A stretch of DNA of 49,919 nt from positions 1 to 49,919 of the IMG/VR virus record IMGVR_UViG_3300006071_000654; one strand, written 5' to 3'. The notes below the pieces were generated by a model. It was not told the origin of the DNA and did not search any database. It saw only the letters and a list, made by a program, of their open reading frames with translations. This stretch comes from a virus. Position 1 is the stretch's first letter, and each line of letters opens with the position of its first letter. Both the position numbers and the translations under genes were made by a program. Below, piece by piece: positions 27,958 through 37,466 of the stretch.

Positions 27958-30887
27958 TAGTTACTTGCTCGTGTAGCATACAATCCCGCAGATCGTGGGA
28001 ACATTGCAGGATATTCTCGTCTTGCTGTGTTAATAGCATCCTGCATATCAATAGCCGGGAAATAGCGAGCTTCTCCGGAGTCTACATTTTGAACTCTCCA
28101 AGACTGTCTAGTAGATGATGGTTCACTAAATGCAGGCTCTGGAGATCCAAATGATCCGCTAAATTGTGGATTAGATTGTCTTAATGCCTGCTCTCTTGCG
28201 GCTTGCTGTCGCAATAATCTATTAGCATCCATTTGCGTAGCGGCACCATATCTCTCTGTTCTTATTTCATCATTGAAGATATCAGGGTATAGTCTAGCAG
28301 CGATTGTATGCGCTTCAACTGGTGTTCTTGCTGCAATAAAGATATTGTCGCCGCGGCCATTGCTTGTGTCATAAACGCTATACTGCTCAGGTTGAGTAGA
28401 CTGCTCAAGACGGGCTAACTTTTCTTGCTGACTCTTATACATACTACGCATTAACGAAGGCTGGCTGGTAGATACTAAACCTGATTGATCTTGTACCGTA
28501 ATATCTTCTGGACGAACAAACTTATCAGGTTCTAATTTCATAGCTATTTCAACAGCCTCAGCACCATTTTCAGCAACAAAATATGCATAACCATTGTAAT
28601 TGCTTAAACGATATGTCTTTAGATTACTAATGTCAATAGTTTCATCTTCGCCGGCTTTATTGAACTCAGTAGTTTCTCTATCTCGCTGTCTTTCTTGTTC
28701 ACGTTGTTGAATTAAATCTTCTTGCGCTTTTTCATATTCTTGATATGTGTCCTCATCAGGATAGTTTTGATCTATATACATATCAAACCCTTGCATACCT
28801 TCTACGTCTTCACCTTCAAGTTTATTCGCTACATTAATTGCGTTATCTCTTGTAGTTGCAGCTATAAAGAAGTAGCGTTGATAACCATTTGATCCATCAA
28901 CTACTCTAACACGCCAAATCTTTGGACGCTGTGACCATTCTAGACCCTCACGAACTTTATTAGTTTGCCATTCAATCATCTGATTAATTTGACGCTTACT
29001 AGCATGTTCGTCAGTCAACGTGATTTCAGTATTGGGATGTGCTGCAAAATATTCCGGATTCATTGCTAGTACATAATCTCTTGCTTCTTCTTCGTTTTCT
29101 GCAACAACGCTGGTAAGCCCATGACCATAGTCAGCACGATATAGTTTAAGATCATCTAATGAAGGGTCAAACTTAAATGGCTTTACAGTGATATATTCAA
29201 TCGTGTCTGGTCTAAACCAATTTGGCTTGAACTTTTGTGCGGCCTTAAATGCGGATGACTCATCAGGAACTGTATCAGTGTTTGCAATATAAATGGTATT
29301 TTCTTTCTTACCATCGTTATATTCTACTACCCAATCGTTTTCTTCAACATCATCTGGGTGAAGGATTCTAATACCTTGGTCTTTAAAACGTTCGGTGCGA
29401 GTTTTTTCAAGCTGCTTAGCATATTCTGAGCGAGTGATTTCCCCAGCCATATAACGAGCAAGATAGCTCATATCGCTCTTTGGATCCTTAGGCTTGAGCA
29501 ACTTATACAAACCCTTTAAGTATTCTTTCTTATACTTCTTTGGATCGCAGGCAGCATCAAGTGCTACTACGAATCTCAATAATGTATCTTCAATCTTATC
29601 AAAGTTTTTGTCAAGCCAATCGCCACCTGCACTACGGAATTCTACGTAGCTATCTTTAGTATTAATACTAGTATACTTGTTAGTGCGACCACTGTGAATT
29701 AATTTACTAGCAATAGTTTCCATATTGCCTTTTAATTGCTTTAATAGTCTATCAACATCTGCTGGACTATTAGCTCTTTCTTTAATAATGTCAAGTGCTG
29801 ATTTAGCATATGTATTGCCAATACGTCCAAACTTATCTAATACATACTTGTCGCCAAGTAATATAGCTAACTTTACATAGTCAAGGTCATCACGACTATA
29901 GTTAGGAACACTAACGTTAATGTGCAGACCAGTTGAATTATTAGTATATGCTCCGCGGTCATCAGCCCATTCTTTAACTTTCTTTAAGTCTTCAATCATT
30001 TCATCAACAGGCATGGGAGGACTGATAAACTCTAATCCAGCTTCACCTGATCTATGATTAATACTACTATCAGTTTCTAATGAGTATGCATCCGGTGCTC
30101 TACGTGCGCCGTGATAATCACTGCTTGAATAAACTTTTTTGCCAATTGCCTCACTAAAATCATCACCGATAGATTCAATGGCTTCACCACCACCATAACT
30201 AGATTCCGGCGCAGTGTAATATGGCCACGAAATATTTGCGTTAACTCGTCTCATAACATCCGACATCTCATCAATGCCAATGTCGTGCAAAAAGTCTCTT
30301 TCGCTAAAGTCACCTTCGTCTCGTTTAGTTTCAATATATTCTTCATAGGCTCTATTATAATTATCGCCCTGTTCGTCCCATTCATCTTCAATAAACTTTT
30401 CCCAATCTTCTTTGTCGGGAACTGTTTCTCCGAATAAGTCTTCTCCTTTGCCTACATGCTCGGCAACGTCTTCATCACTTATGTTATTGTGACACCAGTC
30501 TCTAAAGAAGCCTTTACCATCTGGACCATTCCAATCATTGTCAATCTGCTCAGTTTGCCATTCATGAAACTTTTCAGTAAGTTCTTCGCCTAGTCGTTCT
30601 ACTTCACGATCACTATTCTGTTGTCCAACATACTCGTCTTCACCACCAAAGAAACGAACGATGTCATCAATATCATCGGGACGTGGATCATGGCTATAAT
30701 CTTCTTCTGGCTCGTCATATCTATCTTCATCATCAATTTCAACATCAGGGACGACCATTTCAAACTCTATGCCAACTTTGGCACCAGGAACACCAGCGGC
30801 CAACTTCTTGAGATTTGAAGGACTCATTTCAACTTCAAATAACTCTTGCTGAGCCTCATATAGTTCAAGAAAATGTTTTGCTCTCAT
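27957..30887 (-). CDS. Amidoligase-domain protein with six C-terminal repeats
   Basis: 976 residues. The start MRAKHFLELYEAQ resembles the capsid-targeting start. Amidoligase (COOH-NH2 ligase, glutamine-synthetase-like) signatures: KVGIEFEMVV (37-46), SLETDSSI, GLEFISPPMP, TGLHINVSV and YVEFRSAGG. Members form amide links on peptides, cofactors or surface polymers. From about 518 to the end come six roughly 60-100-residue units, beginning near 518, 580, 658, 759, 836 and 930, each with a strand like WRVRVVD, a short G-containing turn, YFFIAA-type strand, then a helix ending NKLE or YPDIF. The repeats may be binding domains. It is TAATG-coupled to Dps upstream and to the GH19 gene downstream. 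Confidence 0.8.
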   Translation of the reverse strand: MRAKHFLELYEAQQELFEVEMSPSNLKKLAAGVPGAKVGIEFEMVVPDVEIDDEDRYDEPEEDYSHDPRPDDIDDIVRFFGGEDEYVGQQNSDREVERLGEELTEKFHEWQTEQIDNDWNGPDGKGFFRDWCHNNISDEDVAEHVGKGEDLFGETVPDKEDWEKFIEDEWDEQGDNYNRAYEEYIETKRDEGDFSERDFLHDIGIDEMSDVMRRVNANISWPYYTAPESSYGGGEAIESIGDDFSEAIGKKVYSSSDYHGARRAPDAYSLETDSSINHRSGEAGLEFISPPMPVDEMIEDLKKVKEWADDRGAYTNNSTGLHINVSVPNYSRDDLDYVKLAILLGDKYVLDKFGRIGNTYAKSALDIIKERANSPADVDRLLKQLKGNMETIASKLIHSGRTNKYTSINTKDSYVEFRSAGGDWLDKNFDKIEDTLLRFVVALDAACDPKKYKKEYLKGLYKLLKPKDPKSDMSYLARYMAGEITRSEYAKQLEKTRTERFKDQGIRILHPDDVEENDWVVEYNDGKKENTIYIANTDTVPDESSAFKAAQKFKPNWFRPDTIEYITVKPFKFDPSLDDLKLYRADYGHGLTSVVAENEEEARDYVLAMNPEYFAAHPNTEITLTDEHASKRQINQMIEWQTNKVREGLEWSQRPKIWRVRVVDGSNGYQRYFFIAATTRDNAINVANKLEGEDVEGMQGFDMYIDQNYPDEDTYQEYEKAQEDLIQQREQERQRDRETTEFNKAGEDETIDISNLKTYRLSNYNGYAYFVAENGAEAVEIAMKLEPDKFVRPEDITVQDQSGLVSTSQPSLMRSMYKSQQEKLARLEQSTQPEQYSVYDTSNGRGDNIFIAARTPVEAHTIAARLYPDIFNDEIRTERYGAATQMDANRLLRQQAAREQALRQSNPQFSGSFGSPEPAFSEPSSTRQSWRVQNVDSGEARYFPAIDMQDAINTARREYPAMFPRSAGLYATRASN

Positions 30888-31330
30888 TATGCTCTCTGAG
30901 TTTTAAGAATACTTCTCAACATCCAATTATGCTTGGCGTGAGCATCAATGCGCTCTGCAATGAAGTTCGCAATGCCCTGTTCATCTGCATCATTAGCTAC
31001 ATGAAACGCTTGCTTGTACATAGCAAGAATCGTAGCGTTATCATGATATAGTTCCTGCATCATCAATTCAGCACGAGGAACTTTAGTCTGGTCTGAGATT
31101 TGTGACAACTCAGCAAAGCGAGTGAGACTGCCAGGAGCATATTCATCTAACTGGCGAATAGTTTCCGCTAGTCTATCAATAGTGTTTCCATAAACTTCTT
31201 CATAGAAGTTGCCTAGAAACTCGTGATACTGGGGGAAGTCAGGGCCTTCAACGTTCCAATGAAACTGTTGAGCCTTGATAGAAAGCGTGTAGGCTGAAGC
31301 CAAAAGTGTTTTAAGTGTTTCTGGTAGCAT
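30887..31330 (-). CDS. dps: Dps-family DNA-binding ferritin-like protein
   Basis: 147 residues. Dps signatures: QQFHWNVEGPDFPQYHEFLG (21-40) and DRLAETIRQLDEYAPGS (52-68). Ferroxidase residues H24, H36, D52 and E56 keep Dps spacing (12, 16, 4). Dps dodecamers oxidise iron with peroxide and coat DNA, protecting it from radicals. In a phage it could guard viral DNA or handle host iron and peroxide. The N-terminus is short and lacks the lysine-rich DNA-binding tail of E. coli Dps. A late-like element and a 6-bp hairpin precede it. The gene ends by overlapping the amidoligase ATG. Confidence 0.92.
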   Translation of the reverse strand: MLPETLKTLLASAYTLSIKAQQFHWNVEGPDFPQYHEFLGNFYEEVYGNTIDRLAETIRQLDEYAPGSLTRFAELSQISDQTKVPRAELMMQELYHDNATILAMYKQAFHVANDADEQGIANFIAERIDAHAKHNWMLRSILKTQRA

Positions 31331-31334
31331 GATT

Positions 31335-31356
31335 ATAGTCCTATAGACTATTTATG
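31335..31356 (-). promoter_or_regulatory. Late-like promoter element (CATAAATA) with 6-bp hairpin before dps
   Basis: Minus strand CATAAATA (31349-31356) overlaps a hairpin (31335-31351; arms ATAGTC and GACTAT, 5-nt loop). ATG is at 31330. Confidence 0.5.
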
Positions 31357-31357
31357 C

Positions 31358-33313
31358 TTATATGTCTTCTTCTTCACCAATGTCAACAAACTTGATTGGA
31401 CGATTAGACAACACTGCTGCTAACGCTCTATGATTGCCGTCAATGATTCTACCATCGTTCATTACAATGATTTGATCACTGAGATTAGGATCATTTTCAT
31501 AATGTTCTACTGTTTCTCGTTGATCTTCATCCATCATATCAAATAGTTCTTCAATATGTTCTATTCTATACTGGCTAGTCAAGCATAGATTTAGTTTGTT
31601 TGGATTAATAGTTTGAATCATGAATGGAGTATCAAGGTCACTGGTGCCGATATAGTTCCAAATCAATTCATTATGATCTGGGTAGTTGTTATCGTAGATA
31701 TCACTTAATGTAGTAGTATCCTCAGTCATGGTCATGATTCTACGTTGACCTCTACTCTTTACCATACCATATTCTTGCTCATATGTAGTAGGGCCGCCGA
31801 CCATTGAGCCACCATTGTTACCAGCACTACCACCGCCTAGTCCAGTGCTTACTGTTTCATTAGTTTGTTTAACACCTACCCAGGCCTTGACAGTCGGTAC
31901 GCCCAGTGCCCTTGCTGTGTTTACTCTATGATATCCATCTATTAGATAGCCATCACTGTCTACTACAACGGGAGGTGCCTTTGAAAAGTCCATCTTTTTG
32001 TATTTTTCAATCTTGTCTTTTTCCAATCCGGGCAGTTCATTATAAATTGAATTTGTAGGAATGGTCTTGAAGTCAAAGTGATCGTGATCTAAAACACGAT
32101 TTCGCCAATGATCATAATCGTCTCTATCTATAACAGTACCCATGATTGATCGTAAATAGTCAAGAGTCTGTTCCGATGACATTCTCTGTTTATTGTCTGT
32201 TGCTGACTCATTTAGCTTTTTACCACTACGACCAATGATCATATAACGAGTATATTCTGTTTCAGGATCAGCTAACTCTTTCTCGCCAGTATAATAAGTT
32301 TTGTTTAATGGGAAATATTCAACAAATTCTTCTAAACTATCTGTATCTAATAATACATTGTCAACATTATTACGAGCCTGTAAACAACATAATACATTAT
32401 CAGGAAGTTTTGCTAAGAATACTGGACCTGTTTCATTGCAGCTAGTATTAATTACTACGCATGGCTTTTCATATACAATATCTTCTGCATTTTGATGAAT
32501 TAATATGAGTTTACCGTCATCATTTAGTTGCTGTAATAAGTCTTTACTACGCATTAACTTTTCTTCGTCTGGTTCAACTAATACTAGTTTCTTAAAGTTT
32601 ACACCAGCTTGCTGTAAGAAGATACCCATGTTGCCATACCAGCTACCTAATACATAGATAGTACCAGCATTCTTGCCCTTTAGACCCTTAGCTAACAATT
32701 TAGCTAACCATGTCTTACTCTCAACTAAGTCTGGAGTGAAGCTACCCTCTAATGTATCGGGGCTTGCTTCAATGACTGGTTCTTCAACTGTCTCATCAAT
32801 GTTATCTGGTTCGCGCTCACCGTAGCTGCTTGACTTCGTTAAGCCAACATAAGCAGGGATCGTCTCATACCCTAAACGAGCATAAGCATTAGCACGATGC
32901 ATACCATCAATCACTGAACCTGCAATGGGGTCATAAACAATAGGTGGCATTGTTTTGGGTGAGTCTTTGATATATTCAATATAGTCTTCTACTAAATCTT
33001 CATCAACATAGAACTCATCTAAGTTAATCTTTGATAGTGGTAGTTCACTTTTCTTATATTCATCAAACCAATAAATACGATCAGGCAAGTCACCTTCTTC
33101 AATGTCGCTAAACTCTCTGTGAATATCTTTCACTTGATTGAAGATTGTGCCAGGATCAACAGATTCAACTATACCTTCTTCACGAAGTTCTTGCATTGCT
33201 TGTAATAGTGGATGCACTTTGTTTTCTTCTACTATTTCCTCAATTGGTTCAGGAACTTCCTCTGACTGTAGCATATCAATATATTCCATTAACTTTGCTA
33301 AATCAGAGGTCAT
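31358..33313 (-). CDS. Triple ParB-like/methyltransferase fusion protein
   Basis: 651 residues. Three ParB/sulfiredoxin-type modules carry the DGxHR signature: DGMHR (136-140), DGYHR (459-463) and DGNHR (625-629), each after a strand like PPIVYD or PPVVVD. Between the first and second lies a Rossmann domain (about 205-365) with TIYVLGSWYGNMG, LVLVEPD and INTSCNETGP, matching a class of phage SAM-dependent methyltransferases. ParB-like folds can bind CTP or DNA, act as nucleases or hydrolyse nucleotides; the Rossmann half would methylate an unknown target. An LNES at 367-370 may be a proteolytic site. GAGGT precedes the ATG. Confidence 0.75.
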   Translation of the reverse strand: MTSDLAKLMEYIDMLQSEEVPEPIEEIVEENKVHPLLQAMQELREEGIVESVDPGTIFNQVKDIHREFSDIEEGDLPDRIYWFDEYKKSELPLSKINLDEFYVDEDLVEDYIEYIKDSPKTMPPIVYDPIAGSVIDGMHRANAYARLGYETIPAYVGLTKSSSYGEREPDNIDETVEEPVIEASPDTLEGSFTPDLVESKTWLAKLLAKGLKGKNAGTIYVLGSWYGNMGIFLQQAGVNFKKLVLVEPDEEKLMRSKDLLQQLNDDGKLILIHQNAEDIVYEKPCVVINTSCNETGPVFLAKLPDNVLCCLQARNNVDNVLLDTDSLEEFVEYFPLNKTYYTGEKELADPETEYTRYMIIGRSGKKLNESATDNKQRMSSEQTLDYLRSIMGTVIDRDDYDHWRNRVLDHDHFDFKTIPTNSIYNELPGLEKDKIEKYKKMDFSKAPPVVVDSDGYLIDGYHRVNTARALGVPTVKAWVGVKQTNETVSTGLGGGSAGNNGGSMVGGPTTYEQEYGMVKSRGQRRIMTMTEDTTTLSDIYDNNYPDHNELIWNYIGTSDLDTPFMIQTINPNKLNLCLTSQYRIEHIEELFDMMDEDQRETVEHYENDPNLSDQIIVMNDGRIIDGNHRALAAVLSNRPIKFVDIGEEEDI

Positions 33314-33318
33314 TCTTA

Positions 33319-36174
33319 TTACCTCTTAAGGCCCTTCATAATGGCTGATTCTTTTTTGAAAGTGCCGGCACTCTTTGGAGTAAACTTGCGATAAGATTCA
33401 CCTGAGTGACCTTGACCCATGCCACCTGCGTATGAAGTGTCTTCGTTCTTTACTGCTTTCTTGTTGAATGCCTTGATGAGTTTGATTTGATCCTCTAGAT
33501 CATATTCACGGAACGCATCGCACATATTGCTATGTGCAAACATACTGAGTTGTTCGCTGGCGTCATCAATCGCTTCTTCTAAATCGCCTAGATCAACATA
33601 TTCCCAATCATAGCGTTCTCTACGCATTTCACTATTTAAATCCTTTGCGAATGTCATGATGTCATCGGTATATCTACTTTCGCTTACGCCGGCACTTTTT
33701 GATTTATAAGTTCTCCAACCGCCTGGCTGAACACCAACTGCACCTGAAGTGTCTGGCATTTCACTCAATGCAATACCTTCACTGATAGCACCTCTAAACT
33801 TACGATCCTTTAACCCACCATATGGATTAACTGCAGGAGTCTTTTCTGCTGCAAACTCTCCAGTATAGTCTTCGTTAACCCCGTCATCATCATTATTGCC
33901 TAAGAACTTATTCATTGCACGGTTATATGCGTCATCACGAGAAGCTGCACCGGACACTCTCATACCCTTAGGCAATTCAGGTTCTTTTATTTTTTTCTCT
34001 CTGCCTACAATTACGCCAGCATCAACAAATACATCATAAACTTTTCTATGTGTAGCGTTATCTTTGGCACCAATGACAATCATATCCTGCCCCATACCGC
34101 GATCCTGATAGTATATTACTCCAAAATCCTTTTTCGGGCTTAAGAAAGTGGTCCATGTATAACCAATGCTAGCAGAAACTTGTTTACTACCGCTCATTAT
34201 TGATAGTCTATTTAAATTGAGATATTTAATAACCGCATCAACATTTTTCATGTTAGACATGCTTTTTAGGAATTGCTTATCATCTAAATGCTTCATTGGG
34301 TCAGCACTAGATAGATAATCTAGGCTTTTTACTGCACGGAATCCTACCTCTGCTCTACGAATCAAATACTGCTTTACAATAGGATAAATATGCTTTAAAT
34401 ATTCCATTGCTTCAAAAAAAGTATGGTCGTGTTGAACGTTATTGTTTCCTTGTTGCCAATCCATTGCTTCAACGAAATATCTCTTTGCCATTTCTTCTTC
34501 GGCTGCTGCGATAGTGTTAAGTGTGTTAGCGAGTTGCTTGATATTGTAGGCTGCTGCTTTGAATGAACCTTTACTAATGTCATTTGCTAATGCAGTAGCT
34601 TCACCGTGCGCTTTCTTCTTTAATCGTGATAGACTCATTGTTCCAGCACCACCGAGAATAGCAACTTCTGGATCTTTAGCATCGTGTCCTACGATTACGC
34701 CCTCTTCTAAGTTATAGTTGTATCCCGGTGGCACTCTGCGCCCAGTTTTATCAACCCCATACTTTTTGTAATAAGAGAGTAATATATCATTTATTCTGTT
34801 AACTGCATCATATCCGGCTTGTGTTTGTTCCGCCGTTCTATAATCAGTGTCCGGAGTTTTAACACCTCGTTTTGCCATATATGCATTTCTAGCAGCTAAG
34901 TTGCCCGCGCCGACATCCAGTAGATTAACAAATGCTTCTTTGAACTTAGGATCCGAGGCTAATTCAGCTTTAAATTCCTTGGATTGTTTATTGCCAAACT
35001 TATTGATTGCAAACTGCATAACGCTGTTAATATCTTTATTATCCATCCAATTTTGAAGTACAGAGATAGGATATGCGCCTGCGCCTATGTGAATGTTTTG
35101 CACCGGTTCTTTTGGATTAGCATCACGATATGCTTTCTGTTTTGCAAGGTTTTCTGCTCTCTTAATAGGATCCAAATCCTTTTTGTATAGACTTTGCTGC
35201 ATAGTAGCATTGACCATTGCAGGTGTTCTAAACATTTCTACACCACCAGGTGTGCCTTTTGCCTCATTCTTTGGCTTCTTATGATGCTTTTTCATATTGA
35301 TAGCGATAGCGGCCTGTTGTGCAGGATTAGCGGCTTCTTCTACGCTCTCGCTCTTGGTTCCCCAATTCTTAGCACCTTTCTTGCGACACTGAACTAATGC
35401 ACCGCTAGCATATGCACTTGGCCAAACCTTATAGCGACTCTTAACTTTATAATAGCAGGCATCTTGCTTTTCATTAAGCATTGATTCATGATACATTGCT
35501 CCGCCGCATTCTGGGCATTGCTGTGTTTCTTGAATGTCTTCATTCTTTTTGCGTCCGGCACAATGTGCTTTTTGACTGAAGCCTTTTGGATGTGAGCAAT
35601 CAATACTGCGCTTATACTTTGCGCTCCACTTTTCGTCCAACTCTTGGTCTTCGTTCTTTACACAGTTGGGAACAGTCTTGCCGAACATCTTCTTGTTACC
35701 TTCTTTATGATAACCCTTCCAGCAATTCTCATCCATCATTTCTTCATTGGTCTTTTTCTTTGTAGCAACATTGTGTGCTGGGCCATGACGATCTGGGTTT
35801 GGATCTTCTCTGCGCTTTTTACTAGCAGCATACTTGCGACCCTTTTTGCCAATAGAGTGAGCTTTGCTTTGCGGTAGGCACTTTGGCTTACCTTCACTAT
35901 CGCTACCTCTAGCACAAGCACCGCGAATCTTACCATCAGGTCCAAAACGTACCCACTTTTCTTTGAACCATTTATGAAGGTTTTCGTCAAGCTGGACATC
36001 TTCTCTCATTTCTTGCTTGACTTCAATCTTCTTGTTAGGGAACTTAGTACGCATACGCTTTGCATCTTCTTCTGCTTCATGCGCTCTTGCGTATTTGGTT
36101 GCTGCCTTACCGTCAATGTAGATTACAGCTACGTTTTCCCCTTCGTCAACGATACCCTTCATGATAGAACTCAT
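33319..36174 (-). CDS. Large modular protein, possible virion polyprotein
   Basis: 951 residues with little similarity to one family. N-terminal modules are separated by L/M-x-x-E-like cut sites: QLDE64, MMDE149, ELDE181 and MLNE235. Between them: an AVIYIDGKAATKYARAHEAE domain (1-57), a basic Cys/Gly module WFKEKWVRFGPDGKIRGACAR (69-140, DUF5872-like), short CW..GYHKEGNKKMFGK (151-172), KWSAKYKRSIDCSHPKG (182-209), CPECGG (220-225) and YKVKSRYKVWPSAYASG (242-258). Similar modules recur in structural or head-internal proteins of T4-like phages. The middle (about 290-780) is a larger domain of unknown type; the C-terminal part has more SE/EE linkers. Function is inferred only from these features. 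Confidence 0.6.
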   Translation of the reverse strand: MSSIMKGIVDEGENVAVIYIDGKAATKYARAHEAEEDAKRMRTKFPNKKIEVKQEMREDVQLDENLHKWFKEKWVRFGPDGKIRGACARGSDSEGKPKCLPQSKAHSIGKKGRKYAASKKRREDPNPDRHGPAHNVATKKKTNEEMMDENCWKGYHKEGNKKMFGKTVPNCVKNEDQELDEKWSAKYKRSIDCSHPKGFSQKAHCAGRKKNEDIQETQQCPECGGAMYHESMLNEKQDACYYKVKSRYKVWPSAYASGALVQCRKKGAKNWGTKSESVEEAANPAQQAAIAINMKKHHKKPKNEAKGTPGGVEMFRTPAMVNATMQQSLYKKDLDPIKRAENLAKQKAYRDANPKEPVQNIHIGAGAYPISVLQNWMDNKDINSVMQFAINKFGNKQSKEFKAELASDPKFKEAFVNLLDVGAGNLAARNAYMAKRGVKTPDTDYRTAEQTQAGYDAVNRINDILLSYYKKYGVDKTGRRVPPGYNYNLEEGVIVGHDAKDPEVAILGGAGTMSLSRLKKKAHGEATALANDISKGSFKAAAYNIKQLANTLNTIAAAEEEMAKRYFVEAMDWQQGNNNVQHDHTFFEAMEYLKHIYPIVKQYLIRRAEVGFRAVKSLDYLSSADPMKHLDDKQFLKSMSNMKNVDAVIKYLNLNRLSIMSGSKQVSASIGYTWTTFLSPKKDFGVIYYQDRGMGQDMIVIGAKDNATHRKVYDVFVDAGVIVGREKKIKEPELPKGMRVSGAASRDDAYNRAMNKFLGNNDDDGVNEDYTGEFAAEKTPAVNPYGGLKDRKFRGAISEGIALSEMPDTSGAVGVQPGGWRTYKSKSAGVSESRYTDDIMTFAKDLNSEMRRERYDWEYVDLGDLEEAIDDASEQLSMFAHSNMCDAFREYDLEDQIKLIKAFNKKAVKNEDTSYAGGMGQGHSGESYRKFTPKSAGTFKKESAIMKGLKR

Positions 36175-36175
36175 A

Positions 36176-36604
36176 TTAATCAGCCTTCTTGTTTTTATCT
36201 TTTTCAGTAATAGGGCCGCCTGTTACCCATGCTTTGCAACTGCGGCTGCCTGCGCACTTGAAGTGTAAGAAATTACAATAACCTAAATCACTAAGATTGA
36301 TTGTAGCATTACTGTCAATATTTTCTTCATCACCTTTGATGCCTTTACTAATGCAATCGCGCATACTGTCACTAACATCAAATGCAGCACAGTTTCCGCA
36401 CATCATAGACTTTGCGGTTGCTTCGTCTACTTTAAAAACGTTGCTCATATCTTTCCAGTATGACCCAGGCTTATTTGGATTCGCAGGACCATACATATAT
36501 TCGTCAATAGCAATTTGACGATTCTTAAGATTTAAGTTAATATCGTGTGTGGCACGGGGGCAACCTTTTTCAACTGCTTCTAAGAGATTGATAAGATCAC
36601 GCAT
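36176..36604 (-). CDS. Cys-rich phage protein with capsid-targeting-like start
   Basis: 142 residues from ATG 36604 (MRDLINLLEAVEKG); the longer upstream reading lacks a ribosome site. The start fits the L/I-x-E cut rule (LLE/A). The body has a cysteine array: CGNCAAF (about 79-85), C about 95, then GYCNFLHFKCAGSRSCKAW, giving six or more cysteines in CxxC/CxnC pairs. This combination occurs in T4-like phage orphans and may bind iron or zinc. It overlaps the upstream gene by 8 nt and lies before the large polyprotein in the same transcript. Confidence 0.6.
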   Translation of the reverse strand: MRDLINLLEAVEKGCPRATHDINLNLKNRQIAIDEYMYGPANPNKPGSYWKDMSNVFKVDEATAKSMMCGNCAAFDVSDSMRDCISKGIKGDEENIDSNATINLSDLGYCNFLHFKCAGSRSCKAWVTGGPITEKDKNKKAD

Positions 36605-37433
36605 TTCCTTTAGCCTCTTCTTCCATACTATCAGCAACGCTATCTAAGTAGTCACTTGCTAATGTGATATAGCTTTGCTGCCATGCCATTAGTTCGTCAC
36701 GCTGATCAAGCATTTGATAGATTCTCTTTGCAGCTTTGGCTGCACTACGCATTTCACCCTTAGCCATGCTAATTTCATGGTCAAAATGTTCTTGACTTTC
36801 ACCAACGCCGCCACCTGCAATAACACCTGCCGATTCACTATACTCTTGCTTACTGATAAGATATTCAGTTACATTAGTCATCATACTCTTAATAGTGCCA
36901 ATCTTTTCACTAACCCATTCAGGAAACTGATCACTATTTTCTAATCTAGTATGAAGTTCTTTGGCATTACGTGCAATTGTTCTAAGACTATTCTTTAATG
37001 TCTCACCCTCATGCTCTGCTTTATCTGGGTCAAACGCATGAAAGCCGGTCTTTAGTCTATGACCTTGACCTGGAACAAGAATCAAATCGTCTTCTTGTAA
37101 GTCAGCTTCATTAACTTCATTCTTTGACTTTGGACGCAATGAAGGAGGAGTACCTAGTGAAGCGATCATCTGTTCTTTACTAGTACGATACTTCTTTTGG
37201 AAGTTGCCATTATCCATGTCTCTAATATCAATAGCAAGTTCTTTCATCTTGCTTTCATTGACAGAGTTGGCATACTTCTTACTTGTCTTTTTACCTGTAA
37301 GTAATGTACCTGGCTTCTCGTTGCCATAAACTCCCTTACCAACTCCACTGCGCTTTTGAGTGGTCATTGGTGTAGCTACAGTAGCAATAGCGCCAGCAGT
37401 CGTACTTTCGTTGATGAATTCATTGATCTTCAT
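36597..37433 (-). CDS. Virion-type protein with capsid-targeting-like start (278 aa)
   Basis: MKINEFINES is among the best capsid-targeting matches in this window (F-I-x-E/S). Internal sites like EADLQE/D may be further cuts. The rest is helical: KSMMTNVTEYLISKQEY and EHFDHEISMAKGEMRSAAKAAKRIYQ. An acidic-linker style and mostly helical C-terminus fit scaffold-like or internal head proteins. The upstream late-like GATAAATA (37459-37466) suggests late expression; TAGGAT precedes the ATG. Not assigned to a known family. Confidence 0.55.
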   Translation of the reverse strand: MKINEFINESTTAGAIATVATPMTTQKRSGVGKGVYGNEKPGTLLTGKKTSKKYANSVNESKMKELAIDIRDMDNGNFQKKYRTSKEQMIASLGTPPSLRPKSKNEVNEADLQEDDLILVPGQGHRLKTGFHAFDPDKAEHEGETLKNSLRTIARNAKELHTRLENSDQFPEWVSEKIGTIKSMMTNVTEYLISKQEYSESAGVIAGGGVGESQEHFDHEISMAKGEMRSAAKAAKRIYQMLDQRDELMAWQQSYITLASDYLDSVADSMEEEAKGNA

Positions 37434-37458
37434 GGGGTAATCCTATATAGTGATATAG

Positions 37459-37466
37459 TATTTATC
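37459..37466 (-). promoter_or_regulatory. T4-late-like promoter element (GATAAATA)
   Basis: Minus strand GATAAATA 25 bp before ATG 37433; it overlaps the 3' end of the HNH gene. Confidence 0.6.
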
